Positions 52,323-61,080 of a DNA stretch of 64,000 nucleotides are shown here, piece by piece (position 1 is the stretch's first letter; every line of letters begins with the position of its first letter). The stretch is from Burkholderia sp. S171 (GTDB taxonomy: Bacteria; Pseudomonadota; Gammaproteobacteria; Burkholderiales; Burkholderiaceae), in NCBI RefSeq assembly GCF_009766085.1, contig NZ_LMUF01000052.1, forward strand, positions 287,275 through 351,274. Reading direction: 5' to 3'. Both the position numbers and the translations under genes were made by a program. Below the pieces are notes generated by a model. The model ran no database searches and was not told the DNA's origin. It saw only the letters and a list, made by a program, of their open reading frames with translations.

Positions 52323-52487
52323 TCATTTCTTTTCGGGCTTGCCCTTCTCATCGTCGGATTCAATCCGGGTCACACCGCCCGTCGAAGGTGGATCGCTCGC
52401 GGGAAAGGTATCTTCCACGGCGCGGTCGACGTCCTCCTCCTCTCGATGCGAATGCGGGTGTTGTTCCTTCGGTTTTGTCGTGGTCAT
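52323..52487 (-). CDS. Small charged protein with DTFPASDPPS motif
   Basis: A 54-residue protein: Lys/His/Glu-rich start (KPKEQHPHSHREEEDVD) and the motif RAVEDTFPASDPPSTGG, followed by an acidic/basic tail (SDDEKGKPEKK). The (D/E)xxFPASDPPS motif recurs in many short proteobacterial proteins of unknown function. AGGAG precedes ATG 52487. It is probably cytoplasmic and disordered. The longer frame from 52538 is not needed. Confidence 0.75.
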   Translation of the reverse strand: MTTTKPKEQHPHSHREEEDVDRAVEDTFPASDPPSTGGVTRIESDDEKGKPEKK

Positions 52488-52791
52488 GCCTGACTCCTGG
52501 TCGGTGGACTGTGTAAAGCCTGCCGTTGGGTGCAGCATCGTTGCAATGTTGTGGCGTCGCGCCGCCGCTTTTTGCCTGATTTAACCCTGTGTTCCCCATA
52601 GCGCCGCTATAAGGGAAATGAACTTTCATCAGGCGAATCGCCGCTGCGCATGCCGCTGCACAGGCTCAAAATAATTGAAAGCAAGCGATGTTCCCAGCGT
52701 TCGTGTGATCTGGCACGACCCATGCATAAGACTCCCGCGAATCAGACGAATGCAGCACGATGCATCGAAAAACCAACCGGCGGGGGTCGGC
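52488..52791. other. Divergent spacer, no gene seen
   Basis: About 300 bases between divergent starts at 52487 and 52792. No clear operator. It holds an AT-rich patch at 52610-52690 that is a plausible promoter for the plus-strand membrane protein. Confidence 0.35.
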
Positions 52792-53208
52792 ATGAACACA
52801 ACCAATACGTACTCGAACGAAGCGTTGCAGCCTATGCAAGGCGTGCGCGCATCATGGCGTGAACAAGCGCTCTCCACCGCGCTGGTGTGCCTCGGGCTGG
52901 CGTACACCTTGTCATGGGCCGAGATGGGCCTGGCGTTGATGACCGGACCTGGCGAACCCATTGCCGCGCTGATTGCATCGCGTGCGTTAGTTGGCGGCTT
53001 GTATATTTGCGTGGCGTTCCGCCTGCAATGGGCGCGCTGGATTACCGTTGCGCTCGGCTTCGCGTCGGCCGTACTGGTCGGCCCCATGCTCGGCGCCGAA
53101 TGGCATGCCTTCCCCGTCGCTGCGCTCGTGACCGGCGCCGTGCTGGTGTTCAAGCTGACGGCATCGATCTTCCTGCTCTCGCCGGACGCATCGCACGGGA
53201 CCCGCTGA
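52792..53208 (+). CDS. Four-helix membrane protein, function unknown
   Basis: A 138-residue protein with about four hydrophobic helices (ALVCLGLAYTLSWAEMGLALM; IAALIASRALVGGLYICVAFRL; WITVALGFASAVLVGPML; FPVAALVTGAVLVFKLTASIFLL). The N-terminus is cytoplasmic, hydrophilic and Asn/Thr/Gln-rich. GGGGG lies before ATG 52792; an ATG at 52750 is in frame. No recognised family; possibly a small inner-membrane stress protein. Its stop codon is inside a 13-bp tandem repeat. Confidence 0.7.
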   Translation: MNTTNTYSNEALQPMQGVRASWREQALSTALVCLGLAYTLSWAEMGLALMTGPGEPIAALIASRALVGGLYICVAFRLQWARWITVALGFASAVLVGPMLGAEWHAFPVAALVTGAVLVFKLTASIFLLSPDASHGTR

Positions 53209-53242
53209 AGTTGAGGGCTGAAGTTGAGGGCTGAAGTTGAGG
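53204..53242 (+). repeat. Tandem repeat GCTGAAGTTGAGG x3
   Basis: Three exact head-to-tail copies of a 13-base unit at 53204, 53217 and 53230. The first copy supplies the TGA stop (53206-53208) of the membrane protein gene. Thirteen is not a multiple of three, so copy-number change would not alter that protein, only the spacing to the next gene. Confidence 0.9.
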
Positions 53243-53330
53243 TCCGCCTGCGAAAGACCGACCGGAGCGCTTGTTCAAGCGGCCTGTAAAACGCACAATG
53301 AGAGCCCGTTTCTTCTTCGATGAGCCTCTC

Positions 53331-53930
53331 ATGAAAATTGCCGTCATTGGTGCAACCGGCACAGTCGGCCGCGCCGTCTTCGCCGAATTCCAGCCGCGTC
53401 ACGAAGTCATCGAGATCGGCGCCACGCGTGGCGCGCACCGCGTCGATCTGACGAAGATCGACAGCATCCATGCGCTGTTTAAATCGATTGGTCAGGTCGA
53501 TGCCATTGTGGCCACTGCCGGGCACGTTCACTTCGGTGAACTCTCACAGATGACCCCCGAGCAATTTCGCATCGGCCTGGACGACAAACTCATGGGCCAG
53601 GTCAACCTCGTGCTGGTCGCCCAAAGTTATCTGAACGATGGCGGCTCGTTCACGCTGACCAGCGGAATCGTGGGCGACGAGCCCATCAAATACGGCGCAA
53701 GCGCCGCAGCGGTCAACGGCGCCATTGAAGGTTTCGTGCGAGGAGCCGCAATCGAACTGCCGCGCGGCCTGCGCATCAACGTCGTGAACGCGACCATGCT
53801 GGAAGAAGCACGTGAAGCATTCGGGCCATATTTTCGCGGTTTCGAAGCAGCGTCCGGTGCACGCGTTGCATTGGCGTACAGCCGCAGCGTGGAGGGCCTT
53901 GAGACCGGCCGTATCTACAAGGTGCGTTGA
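53331..53930 (+). CDS. Short-chain dehydrogenase-like protein (PRK07578-type)
   Basis: A 199-residue Rossmann-fold protein: IAVIGATGTVGRAVFAEF cofactor loop, IVATAGHVHFGEL, TLTSGIVGDEPI, GASAAAVNGAIEGFVRGAAIELPRGLRINVVNATMLEE and a C-terminal ETGRIYKV. The usual Tyr-x3-Lys is altered: the aligned YGASA has Ala where Lys is expected. This is a feature of the short, degenerate SDR subgroup, so activity is uncertain. ATG 53331 begins the homology. It is translationally joined to the GNAT gene (stop and start adjacent). Confidence 0.87.
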   Translation: MKIAVIGATGTVGRAVFAEFQPRHEVIEIGATRGAHRVDLTKIDSIHALFKSIGQVDAIVATAGHVHFGELSQMTPEQFRIGLDDKLMGQVNLVLVAQSYLNDGGSFTLTSGIVGDEPIKYGASAAAVNGAIEGFVRGAAIELPRGLRINVVNATMLEEAREAFGPYFRGFEAASGARVALAYSRSVEGLETGRIYKVR

Positions 53931-54362
53931 ATGGTTAGCGAATGGTCGAGGGGCGAATATCGCGTCACCACGGACATCGGCACGTTCGACTTCGATGTCG
54001 TGCATCGATACTTGAGCGAAGCCGCTTACTGGTCACCCGGCATCTCGCGCGAGAAGGTCGAGCGGGCTGCCGCGCATTCGCTCGCATTCGGCCTGTTTCA
54101 TCGCGACGCGCAGATTGGTTATGCGCGTGCAATCACGGACACCGTGAGCTTCGCGTATCTCGCCGATGTATTTGTGCTGCCCGGCCGTCAACGCGACGGT
54201 TTGGGCACATGGCTGGTGGAATGCGTGCTGGCGCATCCGGATTTGCAGGGCCTGCGCAAGATGATGCTGACAACCACGAGCGCTCACACGCTATACGCCC
54301 GCTTCGGTTTTGTCGTGCCTGCGCAGCCGGAAAAGCTGATGGAAAAACGCGCGCCGGAGTGA
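53931..54362 (+). CDS. GNAT family N-acetyltransferase
   Basis: A 143-residue GNAT: YARAITDTVSFAYLADVFVLPGRQRDGLGTWLVECVL contains the acetyl-CoA loop (RQRDGLG, the R/Q-x-x-G-x-G/A motif), followed by LRKMMLTTTSAHTLYARFGFV (motif B). It should transfer an acetyl group from acetyl-CoA to an amine. Its ATG directly follows the SDR-like stop (TGAATG), so the two are a coupled pair. The acceptor is unknown. Confidence 0.88.
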   Translation: MVSEWSRGEYRVTTDIGTFDFDVVHRYLSEAAYWSPGISREKVERAAAHSLAFGLFHRDAQIGYARAITDTVSFAYLADVFVLPGRQRDGLGTWLVECVLAHPDLQGLRKMMLTTTSAHTLYARFGFVVPAQPEKLMEKRAPE

Positions 54363-54366
54363 AACC

Positions 54367-55296
54367 TTAGCCACCCATCACGCCCTGCGTGTTGACGTAA
54401 AGGGAGTACAGGCCGTGACTCGCCGCCATGAACAAGCGGTTGCGATAACGGCCTCCAAAACACACGTTGGCGCAGCGCTCGGGCAACGCAATGTGTCCTA
54501 TCGCTTCACCTTGCGGCGTGAAGATCCTGACGCCGTCCAGCTCGTCGCTGCCCATGCCCCAGCCGCACCACAAGTTGCCGTGCACATCCACACGAAAACC
54601 ATCGGGCGTGCCCTGCCCGGCATCGATCACCTCGCGCTGGTTCGTTAGCTTAAGGCCATCGTGGGAGATATCGAAAGCGAAGATCTTGCGCGGCGACGCA
54701 CGCGAATCGACGATATAAACCACCGTCTCATCAGGCGAAAATGCGAGTCCGTTCGGGCCGATCAGCGTGTCGCTCATCATGGTAATCTCGCCGCTCTTGC
54801 CATCCACGCGATACACCGCCGGTTTCAACTCCGGGTCCTTGCGCTCGCCTTCATAAAAGCCGTCGATACCGAAGGTAGGGTCGCTGAACCAGATCGAGCC
54901 ATCGGATTTCACGATCACGTCGTTCGGTGAGTTGAGCGGCTTGCCGTTGTATTGATCGGCAAGCACGCTGATCGAACCGTCGTACTCTGTGCGCGTTACC
55001 CGGCGCGTGAGATGCTCACACGTAACCAGCCGTCCTTCACGGTCGCGCGTGTTGCCGTTGGCATTGTTCGAAGGCTTGCGGAACGTGCGGACCTCGCCCG
55101 TTTCTTCGTCCCAGCGCAGCATGCGATTGTTAGGAATGTCGCTCCATACCAGCGAGCGGCTATCGCCGAACCAGACCGGGCCCTCCGACCAGCGAGCCCC
55201 TTGATACAAACATTCGACCGACGCCATGCCGACACGCAGCGCGTTGAAGCGCGGATCAAGTACTCGGACGGCGGGATCGGGGTAACGGCGCTCCAT
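54367..55296 (-). CDS. SMP-30/gluconolactonase family protein
   Basis: A 309-residue six-bladed beta-propeller lactonase: GARWSEGPVWFGDSRSLVWSDIPNNRMLRWD (metal Glu), KPLNSPNDVIVKSDGSIWFSDPTFGID (metal Asn/Asp), FSPDETVVYIVDSRASPRKI and GTPDGFRVDVHGNLWCGWG (catalytic Asp). It hydrolyses sugar lactones to sugar acids. AGGAG is upstream of ATG 55296. It lies 44 bases after the aldehyde dehydrogenase gene on the same strand, pointing to a non-phosphorylative sugar-acid route. Confidence 0.92.
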   Translation of the reverse strand: MERRYPDPAVRVLDPRFNALRVGMASVECLYQGARWSEGPVWFGDSRSLVWSDIPNNRMLRWDEETGEVRTFRKPSNNANGNTRDREGRLVTCEHLTRRVTRTEYDGSISVLADQYNGKPLNSPNDVIVKSDGSIWFSDPTFGIDGFYEGERKDPELKPAVYRVDGKSGEITMMSDTLIGPNGLAFSPDETVVYIVDSRASPRKIFAFDISHDGLKLTNQREVIDAGQGTPDGFRVDVHGNLWCGWGMGSDELDGVRIFTPQGEAIGHIALPERCANVCFGGRYRNRLFMAASHGLYSLYVNTQGVMGG

Positions 55297-55340
55297 CTGT
55301 TCTCATCTCCTTGGTTGTTTGGGTCGTTCGAGTCGTGTGT

Positions 55341-56918
55341 TCAGTTGGGTCCGAGTTCGCCATCGCGCAGGCGCCACAGGCTTAGCGGGTTGTCATCCTG
55401 GAGTGCAAGCGGCAGCAAAGCCGAGGGCAGATCCTGGTAACACACCGGCCGCAGGAAGCGTTCGATCGCCATCGCGCCGACCGAGGTGGCGCGGCTATCG
55501 GAGGTCGCAGGATACGGCCCGCCGTGCACCATGGCATACGATACTTCAACGCCGGTCGGAAAGCCGTTCGCCAGAATCCGCCCGGCCTTGCGTTCGAGGA
55601 TGGGCAGCAGGCGGCGAGCCAGCGGCACGTCGTCGCTTTCCATCTGCAGCGTCGCCGTCAACTGGCCTTCAATGCGCCGTGCCAAGTCCACTAGTTCGTC
55701 CTCGCTGCGGCAAGTCACGATCAGCGATGTCGGTCCGAATATCTCATCCTCGAGTTGCGGCGTGCCGATAAATTTCTCGGCGCTCACGATATAAAGCGCG
55801 GGCAGCGCCGGACATGATGCATCGGATTCAGCGCCGGTCGCAACGCGCTCCACACCCGACTCATCGCGCCGCGCAATGCCTTCCTGATACGCCGCCGCGA
55901 TGCCCGCCGTCAGCATCGTCTGGGCGCCCTTCTTTTCGAAAGCACTCACGGCGTAATCGATAAACGCCTGCAAATGCGGTCCTTCCAGCGCCAGCACCAA
56001 ACCCGGATTCGTGCAGAACTGACCGACGCCGAGCGTCACTGAATCGACGAAACCGTTCGCAAGCGATTCAGCCCGCGCCGCCAGTGCACCCGGCAGTACG
56101 AAGAACGGATTGATGCTGCTCATCTCGGCGAAGACGGGAATCGGCTCGCGCCTTCTGGATGCGATCTCGATCAACGCAAGACCGCCTCGCCGCGAGCCCG
56201 TGAACCCAACCGACTTGATCGCCGGATGCGCGACCAGCGCCTCGCCTATCGCGTTACCCGCCCCGACCACCAGCGAGAACACACCCTCGGGCAAACCGGA
56301 ATCTGCCACTGCTTTCTGGATCGCGCGCCCGACCAGCTCCGAGGTGCCCAGATGCGCCGGATGTGACTTCACGACCACCGGACACCCCCCGGCGAGCGCG
56401 GCAGCGGTGTCGCCGCCCGCTACCGAAAACGCCAGCGGGAAATTACTCGCGCCGAACACGGCAACCGGTCCCACGGGAATCTTTTGCAAACGCAAGTCGG
56501 GACGCGGCAACGGCTTGCGTTCGGGCTGCGCTGAATCGAGCGTGGCAGAAAGCCAGCGGCCTTCGCGCACGAGCGACGCGAACAGTTTCAATTGCCCGAT
56601 CGTACGGGCACGCTCGCCTTCCAGACGCGCTTTCGGCAACGCGGATTCGGCCTGTGCGCGTTCGATCAGCGTATCCCCAAGCCCGGCGATATTGTCCGCA
56701 ATCGCCTCCAGGAATTGCGCACGCGTTTCGAGCGGCGTGAGCCGATAGGTATCGAATGCCTGCTCGGCAAGATCGGCCGCGCGAGCGACTTCCTTCGCTC
56801 CACCGCCGCCAAAAGCCGGCTGCAAGTCGACGCCGCGCGCCGGATCGAAGGCATGCAGCGTGGCGTCTTTTCCGCGCACCGCCGTTGCACCGATCAACAT
56901 TTCTCCGGTGATCTGCAT
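55341..56918 (-). CDS. Aldehyde dehydrogenase, 2-ketoglutarate semialdehyde type
   Basis: A 525-residue NADP-dependent aldehyde dehydrogenase: VFGASNFPLAFSVAGGDTAAALAGGCPVVVKSH (cofactor region), VFAEMSSINPFFVLPG (general base Glu) and VTLGVGQFCTNPGLV (catalytic Cys). The FCTNPG pattern and length match 2-ketoglutarate semialdehyde dehydrogenase, the last step of non-phosphorylative pentose/glucarate catabolism to 2-ketoglutarate. ATG 56918 has AGGAG; the 25-residue extension is not needed. Co-directional with the lactonase and hydroxypyruvate isomerase genes. Confidence 0.93.
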   Translation of the reverse strand: MQITGEMLIGATAVRGKDATLHAFDPARGVDLQPAFGGGGAKEVARAADLAEQAFDTYRLTPLETRAQFLEAIADNIAGLGDTLIERAQAESALPKARLEGERARTIGQLKLFASLVREGRWLSATLDSAQPERKPLPRPDLRLQKIPVGPVAVFGASNFPLAFSVAGGDTAAALAGGCPVVVKSHPAHLGTSELVGRAIQKAVADSGLPEGVFSLVVGAGNAIGEALVAHPAIKSVGFTGSRRGGLALIEIASRRREPIPVFAEMSSINPFFVLPGALAARAESLANGFVDSVTLGVGQFCTNPGLVLALEGPHLQAFIDYAVSAFEKKGAQTMLTAGIAAAYQEGIARRDESGVERVATGAESDASCPALPALYIVSAEKFIGTPQLEDEIFGPTSLIVTCRSEDELVDLARRIEGQLTATLQMESDDVPLARRLLPILERKAGRILANGFPTGVEVSYAMVHGGPYPATSDSRATSVGAMAIERFLRPVCYQDLPSALLPLALQDDNPLSLWRLRDGELGPN

Positions 56919-57139
56919 GTGAACTCTCCTGAAAGCAGCGCCTGTTGCTGACCGCTGTAGGCGCCGAGGGTGACAAGAAAAATCGGGTAACACGAGGTGT
57001 AAACGAACTCGTTTTTTGCCGTGGACTATCGCGTCGCACGGAAACTTTCAGCGACGTGCGAGTGATTCCAACGCTTGACCTGCTGCTCTCGACGCAAACC
57101 GCCGACTCGGAAATCGCGCATCAGACCGAATTGGCATGG

Positions 57140-57970
57140 TCATGATGCGCGGCCTGAATGACGATACGGCGTGAGCCAGCCCAAGCCGTCCGACGTGCCT
57201 GCGCGCGGCCGATATTCGCAGCCGATCCATCCGCCATAGCCGAGCGAATCGATGAGATCGAAAAGGTACGGATAGTTGACTTCGCCCGTATCCGGCTCGT
57301 TACGGTACGGCACGCCGGCAATCTGAATATGACCGATACCCGCGTTGCGCCGTTTCATGTCACGGCGAAGCTTGACCGCCAGATCGCCCTCCACAATCTG
57401 GCAGTGGTAACAGTCGAACTGGACTTGCAGGTTCGGCAGGCCAATCTCTTCGCAGATTGCTTGCGCTTCATCCTGCCGGTTGAGGAAATAGCCGGGCATG
57501 TCACGCGTATTGATCGGCTCGATCACGATGGTGACCCGAGCCGTCTGCGCCATGCTCGCGGCCAGCGTCAGGTTCTTGATATAGACATCGCGATGCTGTT
57601 CGCGCGAGTGCTGCGTTGCGTCTGACGTTGCGTGTGGCGTTTCCATCAACCCTGCCATCACATGCAGCCGGTCATTCCCAAGCGCCGCGGCATAGTCCAG
57701 CGCGATCTCGATGCTGCGCCTGAACTCGTCCTCACGTCCCGGCAAAGATGCAAGACCGCGTTCACCGCCGGTCCAGTCGCCCGGCGGCGCGTTGAACAGC
57801 ACCTGCTTCAGGCCATTGTCCACGAGCTGGGTCTTGATCTCCGATGGCGGGAAGTCATAGGGAAACAGGAATTCCACCGCCTTGAAGCCATCACGCGCCG
57901 CCGCGCCGAAACGGTCGAGGAACGCATGCTCGTTGTACATCATGGAGAGGTTGGCAGCGAAGCGCGGCAT
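57140..57970 (-). CDS. Hydroxypyruvate isomerase family TIM-barrel
   Basis: A 276-residue xylose isomerase-like TIM barrel: PRFAANLSMMYNEHAFLDRFGAAARDGFKAVEFLFPYDFP at the start, VIEPINTRDMPGYFL (catalytic Glu), QFDCYHCQIVEGD (metal Asp/His) and FIGCEYRP-like WIGCEYRPRAGT (second Glu). Either hydroxypyruvate isomerase (hydroxypyruvate/tartronate semialdehyde) or the closely related 2-oxo-tetronate isomerase OtnI. AGGAGG precedes ATG 57970. No glyoxylate carboligase or OtnK gene nearby, so I leave the symbol blank. Confidence 0.9.
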   Translation of the reverse strand: MPRFAANLSMMYNEHAFLDRFGAAARDGFKAVEFLFPYDFPPSEIKTQLVDNGLKQVLFNAPPGDWTGGERGLASLPGREDEFRRSIEIALDYAAALGNDRLHVMAGLMETPHATSDATQHSREQHRDVYIKNLTLAASMAQTARVTIVIEPINTRDMPGYFLNRQDEAQAICEEIGLPNLQVQFDCYHCQIVEGDLAVKLRRDMKRRNAGIGHIQIAGVPYRNEPDTGEVNYPYLFDLIDSLGYGGWIGCEYRPRAGTSDGLGWLTPYRHSGRAS

Positions 57971-58153
57971 GGTGAACCTCCTGCTGGTCGGGATGACGCC
58001 GAGGCGGACGGCGTCGCGGGCACGCACTGCAACCGCGGCGTGCAAGACGCACTGCGCAACTCCCGCGCCCGGTTCGTCCATGGCCCGATTGTTCAAGCTT
58101 CACAGCGGTAATATTTCCGAACCCCGTGCCCGAATGATCGGTAAAAACGCTCT

Positions 58154-58492
58154 TCAAGGCGAAATCGAAGGGTCGATCAACGCGAAAGCATCGCGGATCT
58201 CCGATGTGCTTTTCGGGCGCACGACCCGCGCAACCTCGACCCCGTTGTCGAGGAAGATCAGCGTTGGCCAGAGTTTGATCCTGAACGAGCGGCCTAGCGG
58301 GCGGCCACTGCCGTCCTCGATCTTCAAGTGCCGGACGCTGGCGTGATCCTGGAACGCCTCCCCAATCAACGGCTGGGCAGCGCGGCAATGGCCGCACCAG
58401 GCGGTGCCGAATTCGATGACCGTCGGCCCGTTGAGCGCGTCGATCTCAGCGCGCGATGGCGCGGTAAGTGCGAATTCAGTGGTCATCGTCAT
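58154..58492 (-). CDS. Thioredoxin-like protein
   Basis: A 112-residue thioredoxin fold. The redox centre is TAWCGHCRAAQP (Cys33/Cys36, CGHC, unlike the CGPC of thioredoxin and more like disulfide isomerases). A cis-Pro follows in KLWPTLIFLDNGVEVARV. No signal peptide, so it is cytoplasmic, reducing or isomerising disulfides. ATG 58492 has GAGGGG eight bases before it; ATG 58486 is also possible. Confidence 0.9.
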   Translation of the reverse strand: MTMTTEFALTAPSRAEIDALNGPTVIEFGTAWCGHCRAAQPLIGEAFQDHASVRHLKIEDGSGRPLGRSFRIKLWPTLIFLDNGVEVARVVRPKSTSEIRDAFALIDPSISP

Positions 58493-58741
58493 TAGCTTTT
58501 CCCCTCGAAACGAAATTCCAGCCATTCTATTCAGCAACGGCCTGACGCGCTCGACACGGATTTCTTGCCCATTCACAGCGAGGGCGCCAAGTGCTTGCTG
58601 TCTTCTCAACACTGCCAATGGCGCGCTGCAAATTCACTTCCCGCGATGTTCATGACATAGCCGAATTTGGCCAAGCCGCCCTTGTCCCAAAGACCAATCT
58701 CGCACCGGGATCGGCCTTTCGCCTTTAATGCGAACACCGTT

Positions 58742-59272
58742 CTAAAACTGCCCGAACCCCGTCAACCCGATCAGGCTGCCCAAGGCCAGCAACCACAGCG
58801 GATGCAGCTTCGTCCTGAATGACAGGAACGCAATGATCACCGTGATGGCGGTGAGTATCCAGCGAGTGTCCGACGCCTCGGCAATCAACGACGCGCTCGC
58901 CGCGACCAAACCGGCTGTCATCGGTATGAGACCGAGTTGAACGTATCGCCGCCATGGATGATCCTTGAAACGTTCCCAGGCGTGCATTGCGGCAACCGTC
59001 ACGATTGACGACGGGCCGAACTTTGCAATCGATGTCACCAGCACGCCCGGCCAGCCCGCCACATGCCAGCCGATCAGCGTCACGATCATCATGTTCGGCC
59101 CCGGCGCCGCCTGTGCAAGCGCAAACAGCGCGGAAAAATCTGCCTTCGACATCCACTGATGTATGTCCACTACCTGTCGCTGCATCTCGGGCAGGATGGT
59201 ATTGCCGCCGCCGAAAGCAAGCAGTGAAAGCTGGCTGAAAATGGCCGCAAGCGAAACGAGATCGTGGTTCAT
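58742..59272 (-). CDS. chrA: Chromate transporter family, short subunit (second gene)
   Basis: A 176-residue membrane protein: FSQLSLLAFGGGNTILPEMQRQVV, LAQAAPGPNMMIVTLIGWHVAGWPGVLV and about five helices; FGGG and AAPGPN are the ChrA half-motifs. This is one half of a split (short-chain) chromate transporter; two halves pair antiparallel. It overlaps the first half by four bases. Family members export chromate or import related oxyanions. No ChrB regulator nearby. Confidence 0.9.
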   Translation of the reverse strand: MNHDLVSLAAIFSQLSLLAFGGGNTILPEMQRQVVDIHQWMSKADFSALFALAQAAPGPNMMIVTLIGWHVAGWPGVLVTSIAKFGPSSIVTVAAMHAWERFKDHPWRRYVQLGLIPMTAGLVAASASLIAEASDTRWILTAITVIIAFLSFRTKLHPLWLLALGSLIGLTGFGQF

Positions 59273-59889
59273 TGGCCCTCTCCGCGCTTGTCTTCAGGCT
59301 TGTCTTCCTGCTTCACTTCCGGCCGCACTTCGCGATTCACCCTCGACGCGACGAAAATCGAAATCGGCGTGAGCACAAGCATCACCGGCAACAACGGCAA
59401 GCGCAGCAACGCGATCGCGATGAACGCTACGGCTGCGACCGCCGCCATGGAAAGTTTGTGCCGCAGCGGCCACGCGACCTTGATCGCCATCGACACCAGC
59501 AGGCCCGCAGCCGCCGCGGCGAGTCCCGCGAACAAATGGCGGATGTGCGGGTCTTGATGCGTGCGTTGATACAGCACACCGAGTCCGATCACGATCAGCG
59601 ACGGCCCGACGATCAACCCGAGCAGGCCGGCCAACGCCCCGGCCACGCCCCGAAATTTCATGCCGACGGCAACCGAGAGGTTGATCACATTGCCGCCCGG
59701 CAAAAACTGGCAAAGGCCCAGCAGATCGACGAATTCGTCGGGGGTGAGCCACTTGCGACGCTCGACGATTTCGCGCCGTGCCAGCGGCAGCGCGCCGCCG
59801 AACGCGGTCAGCCCAAGCGTCAGGAAACCGATAAAAATTTCCGCAACACTCGGCGGGGCGAGCGGCTCTTGCAAGGCGTGATCGTGCAT
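59269..59889 (-). CDS. chrA: Chromate transporter family, short subunit (first gene)
   Basis: A 206-residue membrane protein: FIGFLTLGLTAFGGALPLARREIVERRKWLTPDEFVDLLGLCQFLPGGNVINLSVAVG (ChrA motif; PGGN replaces the PGPN of the partner), about five helices, and a charged C-tail (VKQEDKPEDKRGEGQ). It pairs with the downstream gene as a split ChrA; start and stop overlap (ATGA). Chromate export is the family role. The extra charged tail is unusual. Confidence 0.9.
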   Translation of the reverse strand: MHDHALQEPLAPPSVAEIFIGFLTLGLTAFGGALPLARREIVERRKWLTPDEFVDLLGLCQFLPGGNVINLSVAVGMKFRGVAGALAGLLGLIVGPSLIVIGLGVLYQRTHQDPHIRHLFAGLAAAAAGLLVSMAIKVAWPLRHKLSMAAVAAVAFIAIALLRLPLLPVMLVLTPISIFVASRVNREVRPEVKQEDKPEDKRGEGQ

Positions 59890-60053
59890 GGTTTGGCGCG
59901 CGTTACTTTGAGAAGCGCAAAGCGTAACGCGTTATACCCGTTGCTTCAAAGGACGGAATGGCTGTTTAAAGCGCGATACGGATTTTTCGGGCGGCGAGAT
60001 GCAGCGCAGCTACAACCGCCGGTATCCATCCCGCTCTCATCGCCCGATTCGGC

Positions 60054-61001
60054 TTACGAAGCCTTGACGTCGCCTCGTTCGCGGCGGGATTCGTAAGCTT
60101 TCAAATGCGCGTAGGCCGTTGAGAAAATCGGCGTGCTGATTGCTCCCTGCGCGCCTTTGGCCCGCGCAATCAGATCACCCACCACGTGATCGGCTTCGAT
60201 CCGCGCGCCGTTTTCCAGATCGCGCAGCATGGAGGCGGTGATGGTGGAGCCGGCCTCGGTGAACATCGCCTGCGCACGCGCGACCACCGCTTCCCTCGGC
60301 GCAAAACCGTTCGCGGTTGCGATGGCGCGGGCTTCATCGAAGAGATCGAGCAGCAGTTTCTGACCGCCCGGCGCCGCGATGATGTCGCCGACCGGGGCGC
60401 GCATCAGGCACGTGCCGGCCGCGAGTGTCGCGAGGAACACCCACTTTTCCCACATCGATTGAATGATTTCCGGGCTGGCTACCGCGTCGAATTTCGCGCC
60501 GGACAACTGCGCCGAGATCGCTTCAATCCGCGCCGACACCCCTCCTGCGCGCTCGCCGAACGCCATGGAATGCAGCTTGTTCAAGTGAACGATGGTGCCG
60601 TCGGCGTCGAGCGTCACGGCCGCGATGCACTGGCCGCCGAGCACGCGCTCCGCGCCGAATTGCGCTTCGAGGACATCCAGGTGATGCATGCCGTTGAGCA
60701 TGGGCAGGATGGCGGTGTTGGGGCCAACCGAGGTTTTTATCGACTCGATGGCACCGGCGAGATCGTAAGCCTTGCAGCTGAGCAGGATCAGGTCGAACGG
60801 TTCGCGTACGTCTTTTGCCAGCACGATGGGCGGATTGGGGATGGACAGATCGCCGTTCGGGCTGCGCACGTTGAGACCCGTCTGCGCGAGTTGCGCAGCG
60901 CGCCGCTCCCGCACAAGGAACGTCACGTCACGGCCCGCATCGAGCAGCCGTCCGCCAAAATAGCCGCCAATCGCGCCCGCACCCACCACCAGAATCCGCA
61001 T
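60054..61001 (-). CDS. 2-dehydropantoate 2-reductase family protein
   Basis: A 315-residue ketopantoate reductase-fold protein: NADPH loop ILVVGAGAIGGYFGGRLLDAGRDVTFLVR, LLSCKAYDLAGAIE (catalytic Lys), ILPMLNGMHHLDVLEAQFG, and the C-terminal helix motif SMLRDLENGARIEADHVVGDLI. It converts 2-ketopantoate to pantoate for coenzyme A, or a related 2-oxo acid. Many Burkholderia carry several paralogues, so I do not assign panE. It is monocistronic, downstream of nothing obvious. Confidence 0.9.
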   Translation of the reverse strand: MRILVVGAGAIGGYFGGRLLDAGRDVTFLVRERRAAQLAQTGLNVRSPNGDLSIPNPPIVLAKDVREPFDLILLSCKAYDLAGAIESIKTSVGPNTAILPMLNGMHHLDVLEAQFGAERVLGGQCIAAVTLDADGTIVHLNKLHSMAFGERAGGVSARIEAISAQLSGAKFDAVASPEIIQSMWEKWVFLATLAAGTCLMRAPVGDIIAAPGGQKLLLDLFDEARAIATANGFAPREAVVARAQAMFTEAGSTITASMLRDLENGARIEADHVVGDLIARAKGAQGAISTPIFSTAYAHLKAYESRRERGDVKAS

Positions 61002-61080
61002 GTCCTGCTCCTTGCATTTAGTCTGATCAGAACGCCACCGCGAATGCGACGGCGTCGCCTGGTTCTACGCTTGCCTGGTT

